Origin: Polynucleobacter sp. JS-Safj-400b-B2 | Lineage (GTDB): Bacteria > Pseudomonadota > Gammaproteobacteria > Burkholderiales > Burkholderiaceae | DNA length: 64,000 nucleotides | Direction of reading: 5' to 3' | Assembly: GCF_018881975.1 (NCBI RefSeq) | Contig: NZ_JACVPJ010000001.1 | Coordinates: forward strand, 62,001 to 126,000 | In this document: in pieces, positions 52,933 to 62,383 of the stretch | How positions within the stretch are numbered: the stretch's first letter is position 1 | Layout of the letters: the number at the start of each line of letters is the position of its first letter | The notes under the pieces: model-generated | The model's input: the letters and a program-made list of their open reading frames with translations, nothing else | What the model was told of the DNA's origin: nothing | The model's database searches: none | Made by a program: the position numbers and the translations under genes

Positions 52933-53039
52933 TCCTTAGAAGCTTTAATTGTGAGCAAATAACAATTACATCTTTTACAAGTTTTGTCTTAAATCATATG
53001 ATCTTTACTAAACCTATTTTTTTGCACTAAGGAATATTC

Positions 53040-54011
53040 ATGGCTTATTTTTCTGACAACTCACAAACCATTGGTAGGACACCATTGGTTCGACTCAACC
53101 GTGTGACTGATGGTGCAAAGGCGACCGTTCTGGCTAAGATTGAAGGTCGTAATCCTGCTTACTCTGTTAAGTGTCGTATTGGCGTTGCAATGATTAATGA
53201 CGCTCAAGAAAAAGGCTTACTAGGCCCAGGTAAGGAGCTCGTGGAACCTACTAGCGGGAATACCGGTATCGCTTTAGCCTTCGTAGCGGCTGCTCGTGGA
53301 ATTCCGTTGACGCTGACGATGCCAGAGACTATGAGTATTGAGCGTCGTAAATTGCTTACTGCTTTGGGTGCGAAGATTGTTTTAACTGAAGGTCCCAAAG
53401 GTATGAATGGCGCTGTAGCTAAAGCAAAAGAGATTGCCGGGTCTGATTCTAAATATGTGCTGCTCCAGCAATTTAGCAATCCATCCAATCCTGCAATTCA
53501 TGAAAAGACTACCGGCCCGGAAATATTGGAAGACACTGAAGGCAAGATTGATGTGTTTGTAGCGGGCGTTGGTACCGGCGGAACAATCTCTGGCGTGGGG
53601 CGCTATATCAAGAATGTTCAGAAAAAGAATATTGAAGTGGTTGCTGTTGAGCCAACTACAAGTCCAGTCATAACCCAAAAGCTTAATGGCGAAGAAATCA
53701 AGCCTGCACCGCATAAGATTCAAGGTATTGGTGCTGGATTTATCCCGGACAACTTAGATTTATCAGTGGTGGATAAGGTTGAGCAAGTTTCCAATGAAGA
53801 GGCTATTGAGTTTGCCCGCCGTATCGCCAAAGAAGAGGGTATTTTGGTCGGAATCTCCTGTGGTGCGGCTGCTGCTGTAGCAGTTCGTTTAGCCAAGAAG
53901 CCTGAATACGCTGGTAAAACCATCGTGGTAGTTCTGCCAGATGCCGCTGAGCGTTACTTAAGCTCTGCCTTATTCGAAGGCGTGTTCGATGAAAAAGGTT
54001 TGCCAGCATAA
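53040..54011 (+). CDS. cysK: cysteine synthase A (O-acetylserine sulfhydrylase)
   Basis: A 323-residue PLP enzyme that makes cysteine from O-acetylserine and sulfide, the last step of the sulfate route encoded next door. The PLP lysine is Lys44 ([11 protein letters not shown]), [11 protein letters not shown] is the substrate loop, and [10 protein letters not shown] binds PLP phosphate. The sequence tracks E. coli CysK closely, including [13 protein letters not shown], and is less like CysM. It has its own promoter region and a strong terminator. Confidence 0.94.
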   Translation: MAYFSDNSQTIGRTPLVRLNRVTDGAKATVLAKIEGRNPAYSVKCRIGVAMINDAQEKGLLGPGKELVEPTSGNTGIALAFVAAARGIPLTLTMPETMSIERRKLLTALGAKIVLTEGPKGMNGAVAKAKEIAGSDSKYVLLQQFSNPSNPAIHEKTTGPEILEDTEGKIDVFVAGVGTGGTISGVGRYIKNVQKKNIEVVAVEPTTSPVITQKLNGEEIKPAPHKIQGIGAGFIPDNLDLSVVDKVEQVSNEEAIEFARRIAKEEGILVGISCGAAAAVAVRLAKKPEYAGKTIVVVLPDAAERYLSSALFEGVFDEKGLPA

Positions 54012-54035
54012 GAAATCTTTAATGAAGTTGGCAAT

Positions 54036-54065
54036 AAAAAAGGCACCCTAGGGTGCCTTTTGTTT
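54036..54065. terminator. bidirectional terminator between cysK and lysS
   Basis: AAAAGGCACCC and GGGTGCCTTTT form a perfect stem with a two-base centre, with A-run and T-run on the two sides, serving both converging genes. Confidence 0.92.
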
Positions 54066-54078
54066 ATTTCAAGAATGA

Positions 54079-55623
54079 TTACTCTTCTTCGCGACGCAAG
54101 TGCGGGAACAAAATCACGTCACGAATGTTAGGTGCATCTGTCAGCAGCATCACTAAACGATCGATACCGATACCGCAGCCGCCAGTTGGGGGCATCCCGT
54201 ATTCGAGAGCGCGGATAAAGTCATGATCAAAGTACATCGCTTCTTCATCGCCCGCTTCTTTTTGTTCTACTTGCTTGCGGAAGCGATTAGCTTGATCTTC
54301 GGCATCGTTTAACTCGGAGAATCCGTTAGCAATTTCACGACCAGTAATAAAGAGTTCGAAGCGCTCGGTAATACCTGGGCGGGTATCGGATTCTCTAGCG
54401 AGTGGACTGACTTCAATTGGGTAATCGATGATGTACGTTGGCTCCCAAAGGTGTTCTTCGGCCACTAATTCAAAGAGTGCGAGTTGAAGTGCGCCAATAC
54501 CTGCATTCTTGAGGGTGGGGGCATCTGGATTCTCGCCACCTTTTTTCAATTCTGAGCGAATGAAGTTGATGTCATCCAATTGAGAAGCTTCATAACTCTT
54601 GCCAGACTGACTGCAGTACTTAAGGATAGCTTCGGTAATCGTCAAGCGTTGGAATGGCTTGCTCAAATCAAGCTCACGACCTTGGTGAGTTAAAACAGCA
54701 GTACCTTGTGCATCCATTGCCGCCGCACGAATCAAGCCTTCCGTGAAATCCATTAACCAACGATAGTCTGTATAGGCCGCATAGAACTCCATCATGGTGA
54801 ATTCAGGGTTATGACGTGGGCTTACGCCCTCGTTGCGGAAGTTGCGATTGATTTCAAAGACACGCTCAAAACCGCCAACTACCAAACGCTTGAGGTAGAG
54901 CTCAGGAGCAATACGCAAGAACATTTGCATGTCGAGTGCGTTGTGATGGGTAATAAATGGTTTAGCTGCTGCACCACCTGGGATTGGGTGGAGCATCGGC
55001 GTCTCTACTTCCATAAAGTCAGCATCCAACATATGGCGGCGTAATGAAGCAATAGCATTGCTGCGTGCCTTGAAAGTATTGCGACTTTCTGGATTAACAA
55101 TGAGGTCTACATACCGTTGGCGGTATTTAGTCTCTAGATCTGATAAGCCGTGGAACTTGTCTGGCAATGGACGTAATGATTTGCTGAGCAGGCGTAAATT
55201 ACTGCACTCAACAGACAATTCACCTTTATTGGTCTTAAAGAGGTTGCCTTCAGCAGAAATGAAGTCACCCATATCCCAATGTTTAAAGGCGCCATGAACA
55301 TCCGCTCCGCTAAGCTCATCATTGATATAGAACTGAATCTGACCGCTGCGATCTTGAATAGTGGCGAAGCTCGCTTTACCCATGACACGCTTGAGAACCA
55401 TACGTCCCGCTACTTTGACGTGAACCTTCTTCTCAGCCAATTCTTCTTTAGTTAAGCTGTCATAGTGGGTATGCAGGTCAGCGGCTAAATGAGTGGGAAC
55501 AAAGTCATTTGGAAAGGCAATGCCACCAGCGCGAAGTTTGGCAAGTTTTTCACGGCGCTCTGCAATGATGTGATTTTCATCAACTGCTTCGGCAACAGGG
55601 GGTAAATTCGTTTTATCGTTCAT
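54079..55623 (-). CDS. lysS: lysyl-tRNA synthetase, class II
   Basis: A 514-residue class IIb synthetase. An N-terminal OB-fold (about 70-180, [16 protein letters not shown]) binds the anticodon; the catalytic part has motif 1 ([18 protein letters not shown]), motif 2 ([20 protein letters not shown]) and motif 3 ([12 protein letters not shown], near the end). It follows prfB by 12 bases; recJ-prfB-lysS is the same order as in E. coli, so the three are probably co-transcribed. Confidence 0.97.
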   Translation of the reverse strand: MNDKTNLPPVAEAVDENHIIAERREKLAKLRAGGIAFPNDFVPTHLAADLHTHYDSLTKEELAEKKVHVKVAGRMVLKRVMGKASFATIQDRSGQIQFYINDELSGADVHGAFKHWDMGDFISAEGNLFKTNKGELSVECSNLRLLSKSLRPLPDKFHGLSDLETKYRQRYVDLIVNPESRNTFKARSNAIASLRRHMLDADFMEVETPMLHPIPGGAAAKPFITHHNALDMQMFLRIAPELYLKRLVVGGFERVFEINRNFRNEGVSPRHNPEFTMMEFYAAYTDYRWLMDFTEGLIRAAAMDAQGTAVLTHQGRELDLSKPFQRLTITEAILKYCSQSGKSYEASQLDDINFIRSELKKGGENPDAPTLKNAGIGALQLALFELVAEEHLWEPTYIIDYPIEVSPLARESDTRPGITERFELFITGREIANGFSELNDAEDQANRFRKQVEQKEAGDEEAMYFDHDFIRALEYGMPPTGGCGIGIDRLVMLLTDAPNIRDVILFPHLRREEE

Positions 55624-55635
55624 ATTCGTGATTAA

Positions 55636-56740
55636 TTAAACGCCTTGCTTCAGGCTGGCTTCAATAAAGGCATCCAAATCTCCATCCAATACTTTTTGGG
55701 TATTAGAGATTTCGACGTTAGTTCGTAAGTCTTTAATGCGGCTTTGATCCAAAACATAGGAGCGAATCTGATGACCCCAGCCTACATCAGTTTTACTAGC
55801 CTCTAATTTGTCTTGCTCAGCGCGGCGCTTTTGCATCTCGTGCTCGTAAAGGCGGGACTTAAGCATGCTCATCGCTTCAGCGCGGTTACGGTGTTGGCTA
55901 CGGTCGTTCTGACATTGCACCACTATCCCAGTTGGGATATGGGTTAAACGGACAGCTGAGTCGGTTTTATTGATGTGCTGACCTCCGGCACCGGAAGCGC
56001 GATAGGTATCTGTTCGAATGTCGGCAGGATTGACGTCGATCTCAATAGAGTCATCAATCTCTGGATAAACATAAATAGAGGCAAACGAAGTATGGCGACC
56101 ATTGGAGGAGTCAAAAGGAGATTTGCGCACTAAGCGATGCACCCCTGTTTCTGAACGCAGGTGACCGTAGGCATATTCACCATCGACCTTAATGGTCGCG
56201 CTCTTAATACCAGCAACGTCACCATCGGATTCTTCGAGAATTTCTGTTTTGTAACCTTTGCGCTCGCAATACTTGAGGTATTGGCGATAGAGCATGCTAG
56301 CCCAGTCACAGGCTTCCGTACCACCAGCACCAGCTTGAATATCGATAAAACAATTACATGAATCCATCTCGTTATGGAACATGCGGCGGAACTCTAGGTC
56401 GCCAATAATCTTGCTATAACTTTCAACATCTTGCTCAATCGCGCCGATAGTTTCAAAATCACTTTCTTCTTTAGCCATGTCAAACAGCTCAAGTGCGCTA
56501 GTAATATTGGTATTGAGATCAGTAAGAGTAGCTACTACGCCATCGAGCAATTTCTTTTCTTTGCCCAGCGCCTGCGCTTTCTTTTGATCATCCCAAATAG
56601 TGGGATCTTCCAGAATTGAATTTACTTCGGTAAGGCGACGTGACTTTACGTCGAAGTCAAAGATACCCCCGAAGAGCTTGCTCACGGGTGAGCAGATCAG
56701 ACAAGGTATTCGAAATAGTATTTAGTTGTTCAGCTTCCAT
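55636..56740 (-). CDS. prfB: peptide chain release factor 2, with programmed +1 frameshift
   Basis: RF2 recognises UGA and UAA stops. The ATG is at 56738-56740; 27 codons ([11 protein letters not shown] ... LRGYL) lead to an in-frame TGA at 56657-56659. Ribosomes must slip +1 at CTT-TGA-C to read on as Asp-Phe-Asp-Val-Lys, giving 367 residues. The stimulatory SD-like CGGGGG sits three bases before CTT. Further marks are the SPF anticodon-like tripeptide (KSPFDSS) and GGQ (SGAGGQHIN). The frameshift is the family's normal self-regulation, not a mutation. A TATAAT lies just upstream (56747-56752). Confidence 0.97.
56657..56672 (-). promoter_or_regulatory. prfB recoding site
   Basis: On the minus strand CGGGGG-TAT-CTT-TGA-C: an SD-like purine run, the slippery CTT, and UGA followed by C, the weak stop context known to favour the +1 shift. 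It differs from the E. coli site only in having C instead of A before the G run. Confidence 0.95.
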
Positions 56741-56774
56741 CCCCTAATTATAAGGGGGTTATTGCACCCTACCC

Positions 56775-58535
56775 TCAGGGGGTGTCTGTCTCATCATGGG
56801 CTTCAATCATGAGCTGTACTCTGGCTTGGCCCTGATAGCGGTCGGTAACTAGGCGGTAGGCTAATTTAGCTTTAGCCGGCAGGCTTTGCGTGCGGTTGAA
56901 CCAAACAGCGGTAATTGGTTTGTCAGTTGCCTTGATTTCAGAACTTCCAACGGGGCGAACCATCAGTCGTAAATGCTTCTCTTTCATGAGGCTTTGCTGG
57001 GCAATCTCAAATTCTCCGTAGAAAACCGGCTGAGGGAAGCCTTGGCCCCAAATCTCTTCAGCGAGCAAGTCGCCGATTTCGGGGGTGAATTCCGACAGAT
57101 CCAAAGCACCATCATGAGCATGGCGCCGCTCTAGCAACTCGTCAGTCAGCAAGTCAGATGCCACCTTCTGAAAGCAGGTATCAAACTTCTCAAAATCACT
57201 TTTCCGAATGGTTAAGCCTGCAGCCATTGCATGACCACCAAATTTCAGAATCAGTCCAGGCTCACGTTTTGAAACTAGATCTAGAGCATCCCTTAGATGA
57301 AAGCCCGTAAGTGAGCGACCTGAACCACGCAACTCTTCGCCGGTACTGCCATCGGCAGGAGCAAACACAATTGCCGGTCGATTAAATCGTTCTTTCAGTC
57401 GGGAGGCAACAATACCAACAACACCTTGATGCCACTCTGGGTTCCACATACAAATGCTATTGCGCTCAGACATGGTGCCATCAAGTTGATCTTCGGCAAG
57501 ATGGGAGAGAGCAGTTTCCTGCATCCCTGTTTCAATCACACGTCTTTCACGATTAATGCGATCAAGTTCATGGGCCAAAGTTATCGCTTCGTCGACGTTA
57601 TCCGAAATGAGTAAGCGAATGCCTAAGGTCATATCTGCTAGACGACCAGCAGCATTGAGTCTGGGACCGATAGCAAAGCCCAGATCGAAGGTGTTGGCTT
57701 TGCGCGGGTCGCGGTTTGCAGCCTGAAACAGTGCCTGAATGCCTGGTTGTGATATCCCAGCGCGAATACGCTTTAGGCCATTAAAAACTAATACTCGATT
57801 ATTGCGATCGAGTTGCGCTACGTCAGCAACAGTTCCTAAAGCGACTAGGTCGAGGAGATTCTCTACTTTAGGCTGAGTCTCATTGGTAAATTTTCCACGT
57901 TTACGAAGTTCTGCACGCAATGCAACCAGCATATAAAACATCACACCAACACCAGCAAGTGCTTTGCTCGGAAAACCGCAACCGGGTTGATTGGGATTTA
58001 CGATAGCAAGCGCTTTAGGTAAACGGTCTCCAGGAAGATGGTGGTCAGTCACAATAACTTCCATGCCTAGCTCACGGGCACGATCAACACCAGCTTCGCT
58101 TGCAATGCCGTTGTCCACGGTGATGAGGTATTTAGGTTTCGGATTTTGTTGTGCGGCTAAATCCACAACTTCAGGCGTAAGACCATATCCCATCGTGAAG
58201 CGATTGGGAACCAGAAACTGAACCCGAGTTTGCGGGCCACCTAGCATTCGTAAGCCTCGAAGTCCTACAGCGCAAGCGGTGGCGCCGTCGCAGTCATAGT
58301 CTGCAACGATCAGCATCGGCTCATTTTTCTCAAGAATATCTGCAAGTAAACAGGCGGTACTGATGCAATTCTTTAGTTCAACTGGTGAAAGCAGTTGCTT
58401 TAAATCAAGAGAAAGCTCTTCAGGGGATTGCAGACCTCGAGCGGCATAGAGTCTAGCTAGTAGCGGATGTAAGCCGCTCTGCGCCAACCAGGTGGCTGTA
58501 CGTTCTGAAAAAGGGCGCTGGGAAAATAGGCTCAT
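56775..58535 (-). CDS. recJ: single-stranded-DNA exonuclease RecJ
   Basis: A 586-residue DHH-family 5'-3' exonuclease for recombination and mismatch repair. Conserved motifs are LIVADYDCDGATACAVG (about 73-89), VTDHHLPG (the DHH motif, about 161), GVGVMFY, and IGPRLNAAGRL (about 288); the DHHA1 domain contains GGHAMAAGL (about 437). A C-terminal OB-fold follows. It is the first of the recJ-prfB-lysS series; prfB starts 34 bases after its stop. Confidence 0.96.
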   Translation of the reverse strand: MSLFSQRPFSERTATWLAQSGLHPLLARLYAARGLQSPEELSLDLKQLLSPVELKNCISTACLLADILEKNEPMLIVADYDCDGATACAVGLRGLRMLGGPQTRVQFLVPNRFTMGYGLTPEVVDLAAQQNPKPKYLITVDNGIASEAGVDRARELGMEVIVTDHHLPGDRLPKALAIVNPNQPGCGFPSKALAGVGVMFYMLVALRAELRKRGKFTNETQPKVENLLDLVALGTVADVAQLDRNNRVLVFNGLKRIRAGISQPGIQALFQAANRDPRKANTFDLGFAIGPRLNAAGRLADMTLGIRLLISDNVDEAITLAHELDRINRERRVIETGMQETALSHLAEDQLDGTMSERNSICMWNPEWHQGVVGIVASRLKERFNRPAIVFAPADGSTGEELRGSGRSLTGFHLRDALDLVSKREPGLILKFGGHAMAAGLTIRKSDFEKFDTCFQKVASDLLTDELLERRHAHDGALDLSEFTPEIGDLLAEEIWGQGFPQPVFYGEFEIAQQSLMKEKHLRLMVRPVGSSEIKATDKPITAVWFNRTQSLPAKAKLAYRLVTDRYQGQARVQLMIEAHDETDTP

Positions 58536-58553
58536 ACAAAACTCATGCGTAAC

Positions 58554-59534
58554 TCATGTCTGACTAATTTCTTTCCAAGTCAGCGGCTCTGACTTTTTCC
58601 AGAATGCCCATGATTTTTTATTGAGGTCTTTAGCAGCGAAGACGCGTTCACGAACTTTTCCTTTGGGAAAGTCAATGATGACTACTTCATCCAATTGCTT
58701 GTCGCGTAGTGCTGCACTTAATTGTTGCCATGCTAACTGAGGTTGTTCAAGCCAAGCAAAAGCGCCGGTTAGATTTTGATCATCTAAAGTAATTTCATGC
58801 GGAATGCTGAATAGCTTCGCTAGGCCAGCCAGTATGGGGTGCGGACCTATTAGGTGCTGTGATTGTTTTAGTAACGTAGGTATTTGTACATCCTCAAGCC
58901 TGCCAATTCCGCTAACCCAGATTGAGTTGATGCTAGGCATGCCACGTTGTTCACGCTCTTCATTAACTGGGCCAATATGCCAGAGCATCTGAATTTCATT
59001 CTGGAGTTTTCGCCAAAGTTTAGCAATACCTTCTTTGTCAGTATCTCTAGGCATCCACCAATCAATATTGCGTCCATGTGCTTGGTCTACGCTGTAGGTT
59101 GCTAAGCTTGAAAATGGACCGGCAGGAACAAACCAATAATGCCGATCATGAAAAAGTACAGGGCCTTGAAAATCTTCTTCAATAAAAGGTAGTGCTGCTT
59201 TGAGTAGCCGATCAGATTCTTCTGCTGTCAGATCGATCTGGTTTTGCCCCATCAAAATAAGGTGATCTCGCGTAGCATGCAGATGAACTGGTTGAAGGCA
59301 GGCAATAACTTGGGTAGGATCAACGAATTGATTGGATTGCCCAAGTAGTAAAACGGGAGCTAGGGGGACTAATTTCCCAAGCAAAAAGCGCTCATGAGGT
59401 AGTCCTTGGCTTGGACCAACCCTGCTATCGAGCTCATCCAAGACATCTTCCCCAGAAAGCATCAGGGTAAAGCGTCTCAGTGCAGCTTTGGAGGGGGTGG
59501 AATTTGCAGTCATTCCCCTGATTTTAGGTGGCAT
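58554..59534 (-). CDS. cofactor-independent phosphoglycerate mutase-like protein
   Basis: A 326-residue protein that recurs beside recJ in betaproteobacteria and is often labelled a phosphoglycerate mutase or regulatory protein. No alkaline-phosphatase-type Ser/metal motif of true iPGM could be seen, so the catalytic claim is weak. Visible blocks are LPHERFLLGKLVP, LHATRDHLILMGQ, HDRHYWFVPAGPF, RNIDWWMPR, RGMPSINSIWVSGIG and a C-terminal WAFWKKSEPLTW. The ATG at 59534 or a second at 59513 may be used. It ends 18 bases before recJ. Confidence 0.6.
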   Translation of the reverse strand: MPPKIRGMTANSTPSKAALRRFTLMLSGEDVLDELDSRVGPSQGLPHERFLLGKLVPLAPVLLLGQSNQFVDPTQVIACLQPVHLHATRDHLILMGQNQIDLTAEESDRLLKAALPFIEEDFQGPVLFHDRHYWFVPAGPFSSLATYSVDQAHGRNIDWWMPRDTDKEGIAKLWRKLQNEIQMLWHIGPVNEEREQRGMPSINSIWVSGIGRLEDVQIPTLLKQSQHLIGPHPILAGLAKLFSIPHEITLDDQNLTGAFAWLEQPQLAWQQLSAALRDKQLDEVVIIDFPKGKVRERVFAAKDLNKKSWAFWKKSEPLTWKEISQT

Positions 59535-59580
59535 TTAGATATTCCATCAGTTTGTCCGCGCTATTCACTAAACTGTGACT

Positions 59581-60843
59581 ATGTTGAGACTTCCTATAGA
59601 GCTAGAAATTGGCCTGCGCTACACCCGATCCAAGCGTCGCAAGACGGTAGGAAGGCGTGATGGCTTCCTATCCTTTATTTCTGGGATTTCCACCGCCGGC
59701 ATCGCCTTAGGGGTTGCTTCACTGATTGTGGTTTTGTCGGTGATGAATGGTTTCCAGAAAGAAGTACGCGACCGCATGTTGTCGGTGTTGTCCCATGTGG
59801 AAATCACTGCACCTGATGGTTTGGCAAATTGGGAGCCTCTAGCTCTGAAGATTGCATCTCAACCTCACGTTGTTGGGGTAGCGCCGATGGTGAGTTCACA
59901 AGGATTATTAAGTCGTGAAGGCATGATGCGTGGCGTAGCCATTCGGGGAATCTTGCCGAGCGAAGAAGGTAAGGTTTCGGATTTACCAAAACAATTTGTT
60001 GCGGGCAATATTGATGATCTCAAGCCAGGGAATTTTGGGGTTGCTCTAGGCGCACAACTTGCAGCGATGGTTGGCGCACATGTTGGGGATCGCATTAATT
60101 TAATTGTTCCTGAAAGTGATTTAACTCCGGCTGGTGCAATGCCACGGATGCGAACTCTGCAGGTGGTGGGCATTGTTGATAGCGGCCACTATGAGTACGA
60201 CAGCTCATTGGCCATCATGCACTGGCAAGACGCTGCTGCCTTATTGCGCTTGCGTGATCCATCTGGCCTACGCGTTAAAGTAGATGATATGCAACGGGCT
60301 CCTGAGATCGCTAATGAGTTAGCAGGCATTGTTCCACAGGCACTTTGGGTTACTGACTGGTCAAGATCAAACCGCAATTGGTTTGCAGCAGTTCAGACCG
60401 AAAGAAAAATGATGTTCATCATCCTAACTTTGATTATTGCCGTGGCTGCATTTAACTTAGTGTCTACGCTCGTAATGACGGTCAATGAGAAGCAGGCAGA
60501 TATTGCGATACTGAGAACCATGGGCGCAAGCCCTGGATTAATACAGAGAATATTTTTAATTCAAGGATTGGCAATTGGACTTCTTGGTTCTTTGGTTGGT
60601 GTTGCCTTAGGTTTATTGATTGCGCTAAACATTGATGTCATCGTGCCGGTAATTGAGGCTATCTTCAGGGTGCAGTTCTTGCCGCGTGAAGTGTATTTCA
60701 TTAGCGAGTTACCATCAGATGTGAGGGCAAGTGATGTGCTGACGGTGGGTTTAATGGCTTTTGGCCTCTCGGTCTTGGCTACGCTTTACCCAAGTCGTCG
60801 TGCTGCAAAAGTTCAGCCTGCGGAGGCTCTGCGTTATGAGTAA
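59581..60843 (+). CDS. lolC: lipoprotein-releasing ABC transporter permease (LolC/LolE)
   Basis: A 420-residue FtsX-family permease from the ATG at 59581 (a GTG two codons upstream is possible). It has the N-terminal membrane segment (about 20-45, [20 protein letters not shown]), a large periplasmic MacB-like domain (to about 265) and three C-terminal segments. [13 protein letters not shown] is the cytoplasmic coupling helix. With LolD it extracts lipoproteins from the inner membrane for LolA. Only one such permease gene is next to lolD, which fits a homodimeric (LolF-type) complex, though a second copy elsewhere cannot be excluded. Confidence 0.93.
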   Translation: MLRLPIELEIGLRYTRSKRRKTVGRRDGFLSFISGISTAGIALGVASLIVVLSVMNGFQKEVRDRMLSVLSHVEITAPDGLANWEPLALKIASQPHVVGVAPMVSSQGLLSREGMMRGVAIRGILPSEEGKVSDLPKQFVAGNIDDLKPGNFGVALGAQLAAMVGAHVGDRINLIVPESDLTPAGAMPRMRTLQVVGIVDSGHYEYDSSLAIMHWQDAAALLRLRDPSGLRVKVDDMQRAPEIANELAGIVPQALWVTDWSRSNRNWFAAVQTERKMMFIILTLIIAVAAFNLVSTLVMTVNEKQADIAILRTMGASPGLIQRIFLIQGLAIGLLGSLVGVALGLLIALNIDVIVPVIEAIFRVQFLPREVYFISELPSDVRASDVLTVGLMAFGLSVLATLYPSRRAAKVQPAEALRYE

Positions 60844-61531
60844 TTTAGATCAGTTAGTACTCAAGGCGAGAGGTTTAGCTAAGACCTATGGTCAAGGCCC
60901 TACTGCAGTTGAGGTTCTTAAAGATATCGATTTAGATGTTTCTCCATCAGAGAAAGTCGCTATTGTTGGCTCTTCGGGGTCTGGTAAGAGTACTTTGCTG
61001 CACTTATTAGGTGGTTTAGATAGCCCAAGTGCTGGTTCTGTCATTTTGGCGGGCGCTCATTTGAGCAACTTATCAGTCAAGCAACTAGATCAGCTTCGTA
61101 ACCATAGCCTCGGGTTTATTTATCAGTTCCATCATCTCTTAGATGAATTTAGTGCTGCAGAAAACGTGGCATTACCTTTGCGTATTCGTGGCTTGGGCAA
61201 TGATGAATCTATGGATCGTGCCAGCAAGATGCTTAAAGCAGTTGGCTTGGCTGCGCGTGAACTTCATACTCCTGGAGAGCTATCCGGTGGAGAGCGTCAG
61301 CGTGTTGCTGTAGCTCGAGCCTTGGTGGGTAATCCGGCCTGTGTTCTAGCGGATGAGCCAACGGGTAATTTGGATACCGAGACTGCTGATGGAGTTTTTG
61401 ATTTGATGCTAGATATTGCTCGTGATCAAGGAACGGCCTTTGTGATCGTGACTCATGATCCAGTACGCGCTAAACGTTGCGATCGTATTTTGCATTTAGA
61501 GCGTGGAGTACTAAAGACGTTTTCAGTGTGA
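60836..61531 (+). CDS. lolD: lipoprotein-releasing system ATPase LolD
   Basis: A 231-residue ABC ATPase from the ATG at 60836 (GGAGG lies nine bases before it), overlapping the permease gene by eight bases. Walker A is [10 protein letters not shown] (about 41-50), signature [15 protein letters not shown] (about 147-161), Walker [12 protein letters not shown] (about 168-178) and the H-loop VTHD. It powers lipoprotein release with the upstream permease. tatD follows with overlapping or closely spaced start. Confidence 0.95.
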   Translation: MSNLDQLVLKARGLAKTYGQGPTAVEVLKDIDLDVSPSEKVAIVGSSGSGKSTLLHLLGGLDSPSAGSVILAGAHLSNLSVKQLDQLRNHSLGFIYQFHHLLDEFSAAENVALPLRIRGLGNDESMDRASKMLKAVGLAARELHTPGELSGGERQRVAVARALVGNPACVLADEPTGNLDTETADGVFDLMLDIARDQGTAFVIVTHDPVRAKRCDRILHLERGVLKTFSV

Positions 61532-61542
61532 GTGGGCATCCC

Positions 61543-62379
61543 ATGTGGATCGATACCCATTGCCATCTAGATGCTCCTGAGTTTGCAGACATACTCAATG
61601 CAATTATTCAGAGAGCTACCCAGCACAAGGTCAAAGCAATTCTGTTGCCAGCGGTAAAGGCGGCTGACTGTACTAGCGTAAAAGCACTCACTCATCAATT
61701 CAGTCAAATAATTCCTGGACTAGTTTATACGCTTGGGATACATCCCTTGTACACGAATCAATCCCAAGAGAGCGACATCGAAATTCTTGAGAAACACATT
61801 ATTCAATCACTTTCCGACCCTCGATTTGTTGGTGTTGGTGAAATTGGCTTGGATTATTTTGTAGAAAATTTGGATCCACATAAGCAAGAATTCTTTTTTA
61901 ATGCGCAATTAGACTTGGCCCAGAAATATCAATTACCAGTGATCATGCATGTCCGGCGCTCGCAAGATGCCATTCTGAAGTCCTTACGTCGTCGCAATAT
62001 TCCTGGCGGTATCGCGCATGCTTTTAATGGTAGTTTTCAGCAGGCGGATCAATTTATCGAACTTGGATTTAAGTTAGGCTTTGGTGGTGCGGCTACTTAT
62101 GAGCGAGCCCTTCAAATCCGTAGGCTCTTAAAAGAGCTGCCGCTAGATAGTATTGTTACTGAAACCGATGCTCCCGATATTCCACCTGCATGGCTCAGGG
62201 AAGAGGGTATTGCTTTTAATGAGCCCGCTTTTCTGCCGAGAATTGCAAAAGAACTTGCCTTGGTTAGGGGTATCAGCGAGGCTGAATTTGCTTCTGCTGT
62301 TTGGCGTAATGCTATGCAGGCATTGCCTCGCTGGTCTGCATTATGTGCAGATATTCCAAGCTTTAATTTAGCCTCTTAA
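61543..62379 (+). CDS. TatD-family metal-dependent hydrolase (YcfH-like)
   Basis: A 278-residue TIM-barrel phosphoesterase. DTHCHLD (3-9 of this start), GEIGLDYF (about 90-97), IMHVRRS, IAHAFNG and TETDAPDIPP (about 201-210) are the metal-ligand motifs of TatD DNases. The ATG at 61543 gives MWIDTHCHL, the usual YcfH-like start; a GTG at 61528 overlapping the lolD stop is an alternative. Member proteins have been reported as DNases or D-aminoacyl hydrolases; here the role is unproven. Confidence 0.9.
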   Translation: MWIDTHCHLDAPEFADILNAIIQRATQHKVKAILLPAVKAADCTSVKALTHQFSQIIPGLVYTLGIHPLYTNQSQESDIEILEKHIIQSLSDPRFVGVGEIGLDYFVENLDPHKQEFFFNAQLDLAQKYQLPVIMHVRRSQDAILKSLRRRNIPGGIAHAFNGSFQQADQFIELGFKLGFGGAATYERALQIRRLLKELPLDSIVTETDAPDIPPAWLREEGIAFNEPAFLPRIAKELALVRGISEAEFASAVWRNAMQALPRWSALCADIPSFNLAS

Positions 62380-62383
62380 ATCT

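Noticed and set aside
60761-60835. Longer lolD start inside lolC
   Set aside because: The extra 25 residues are lolC codons in another frame; the ATG at 60836 has GGAGG and matches LolD.
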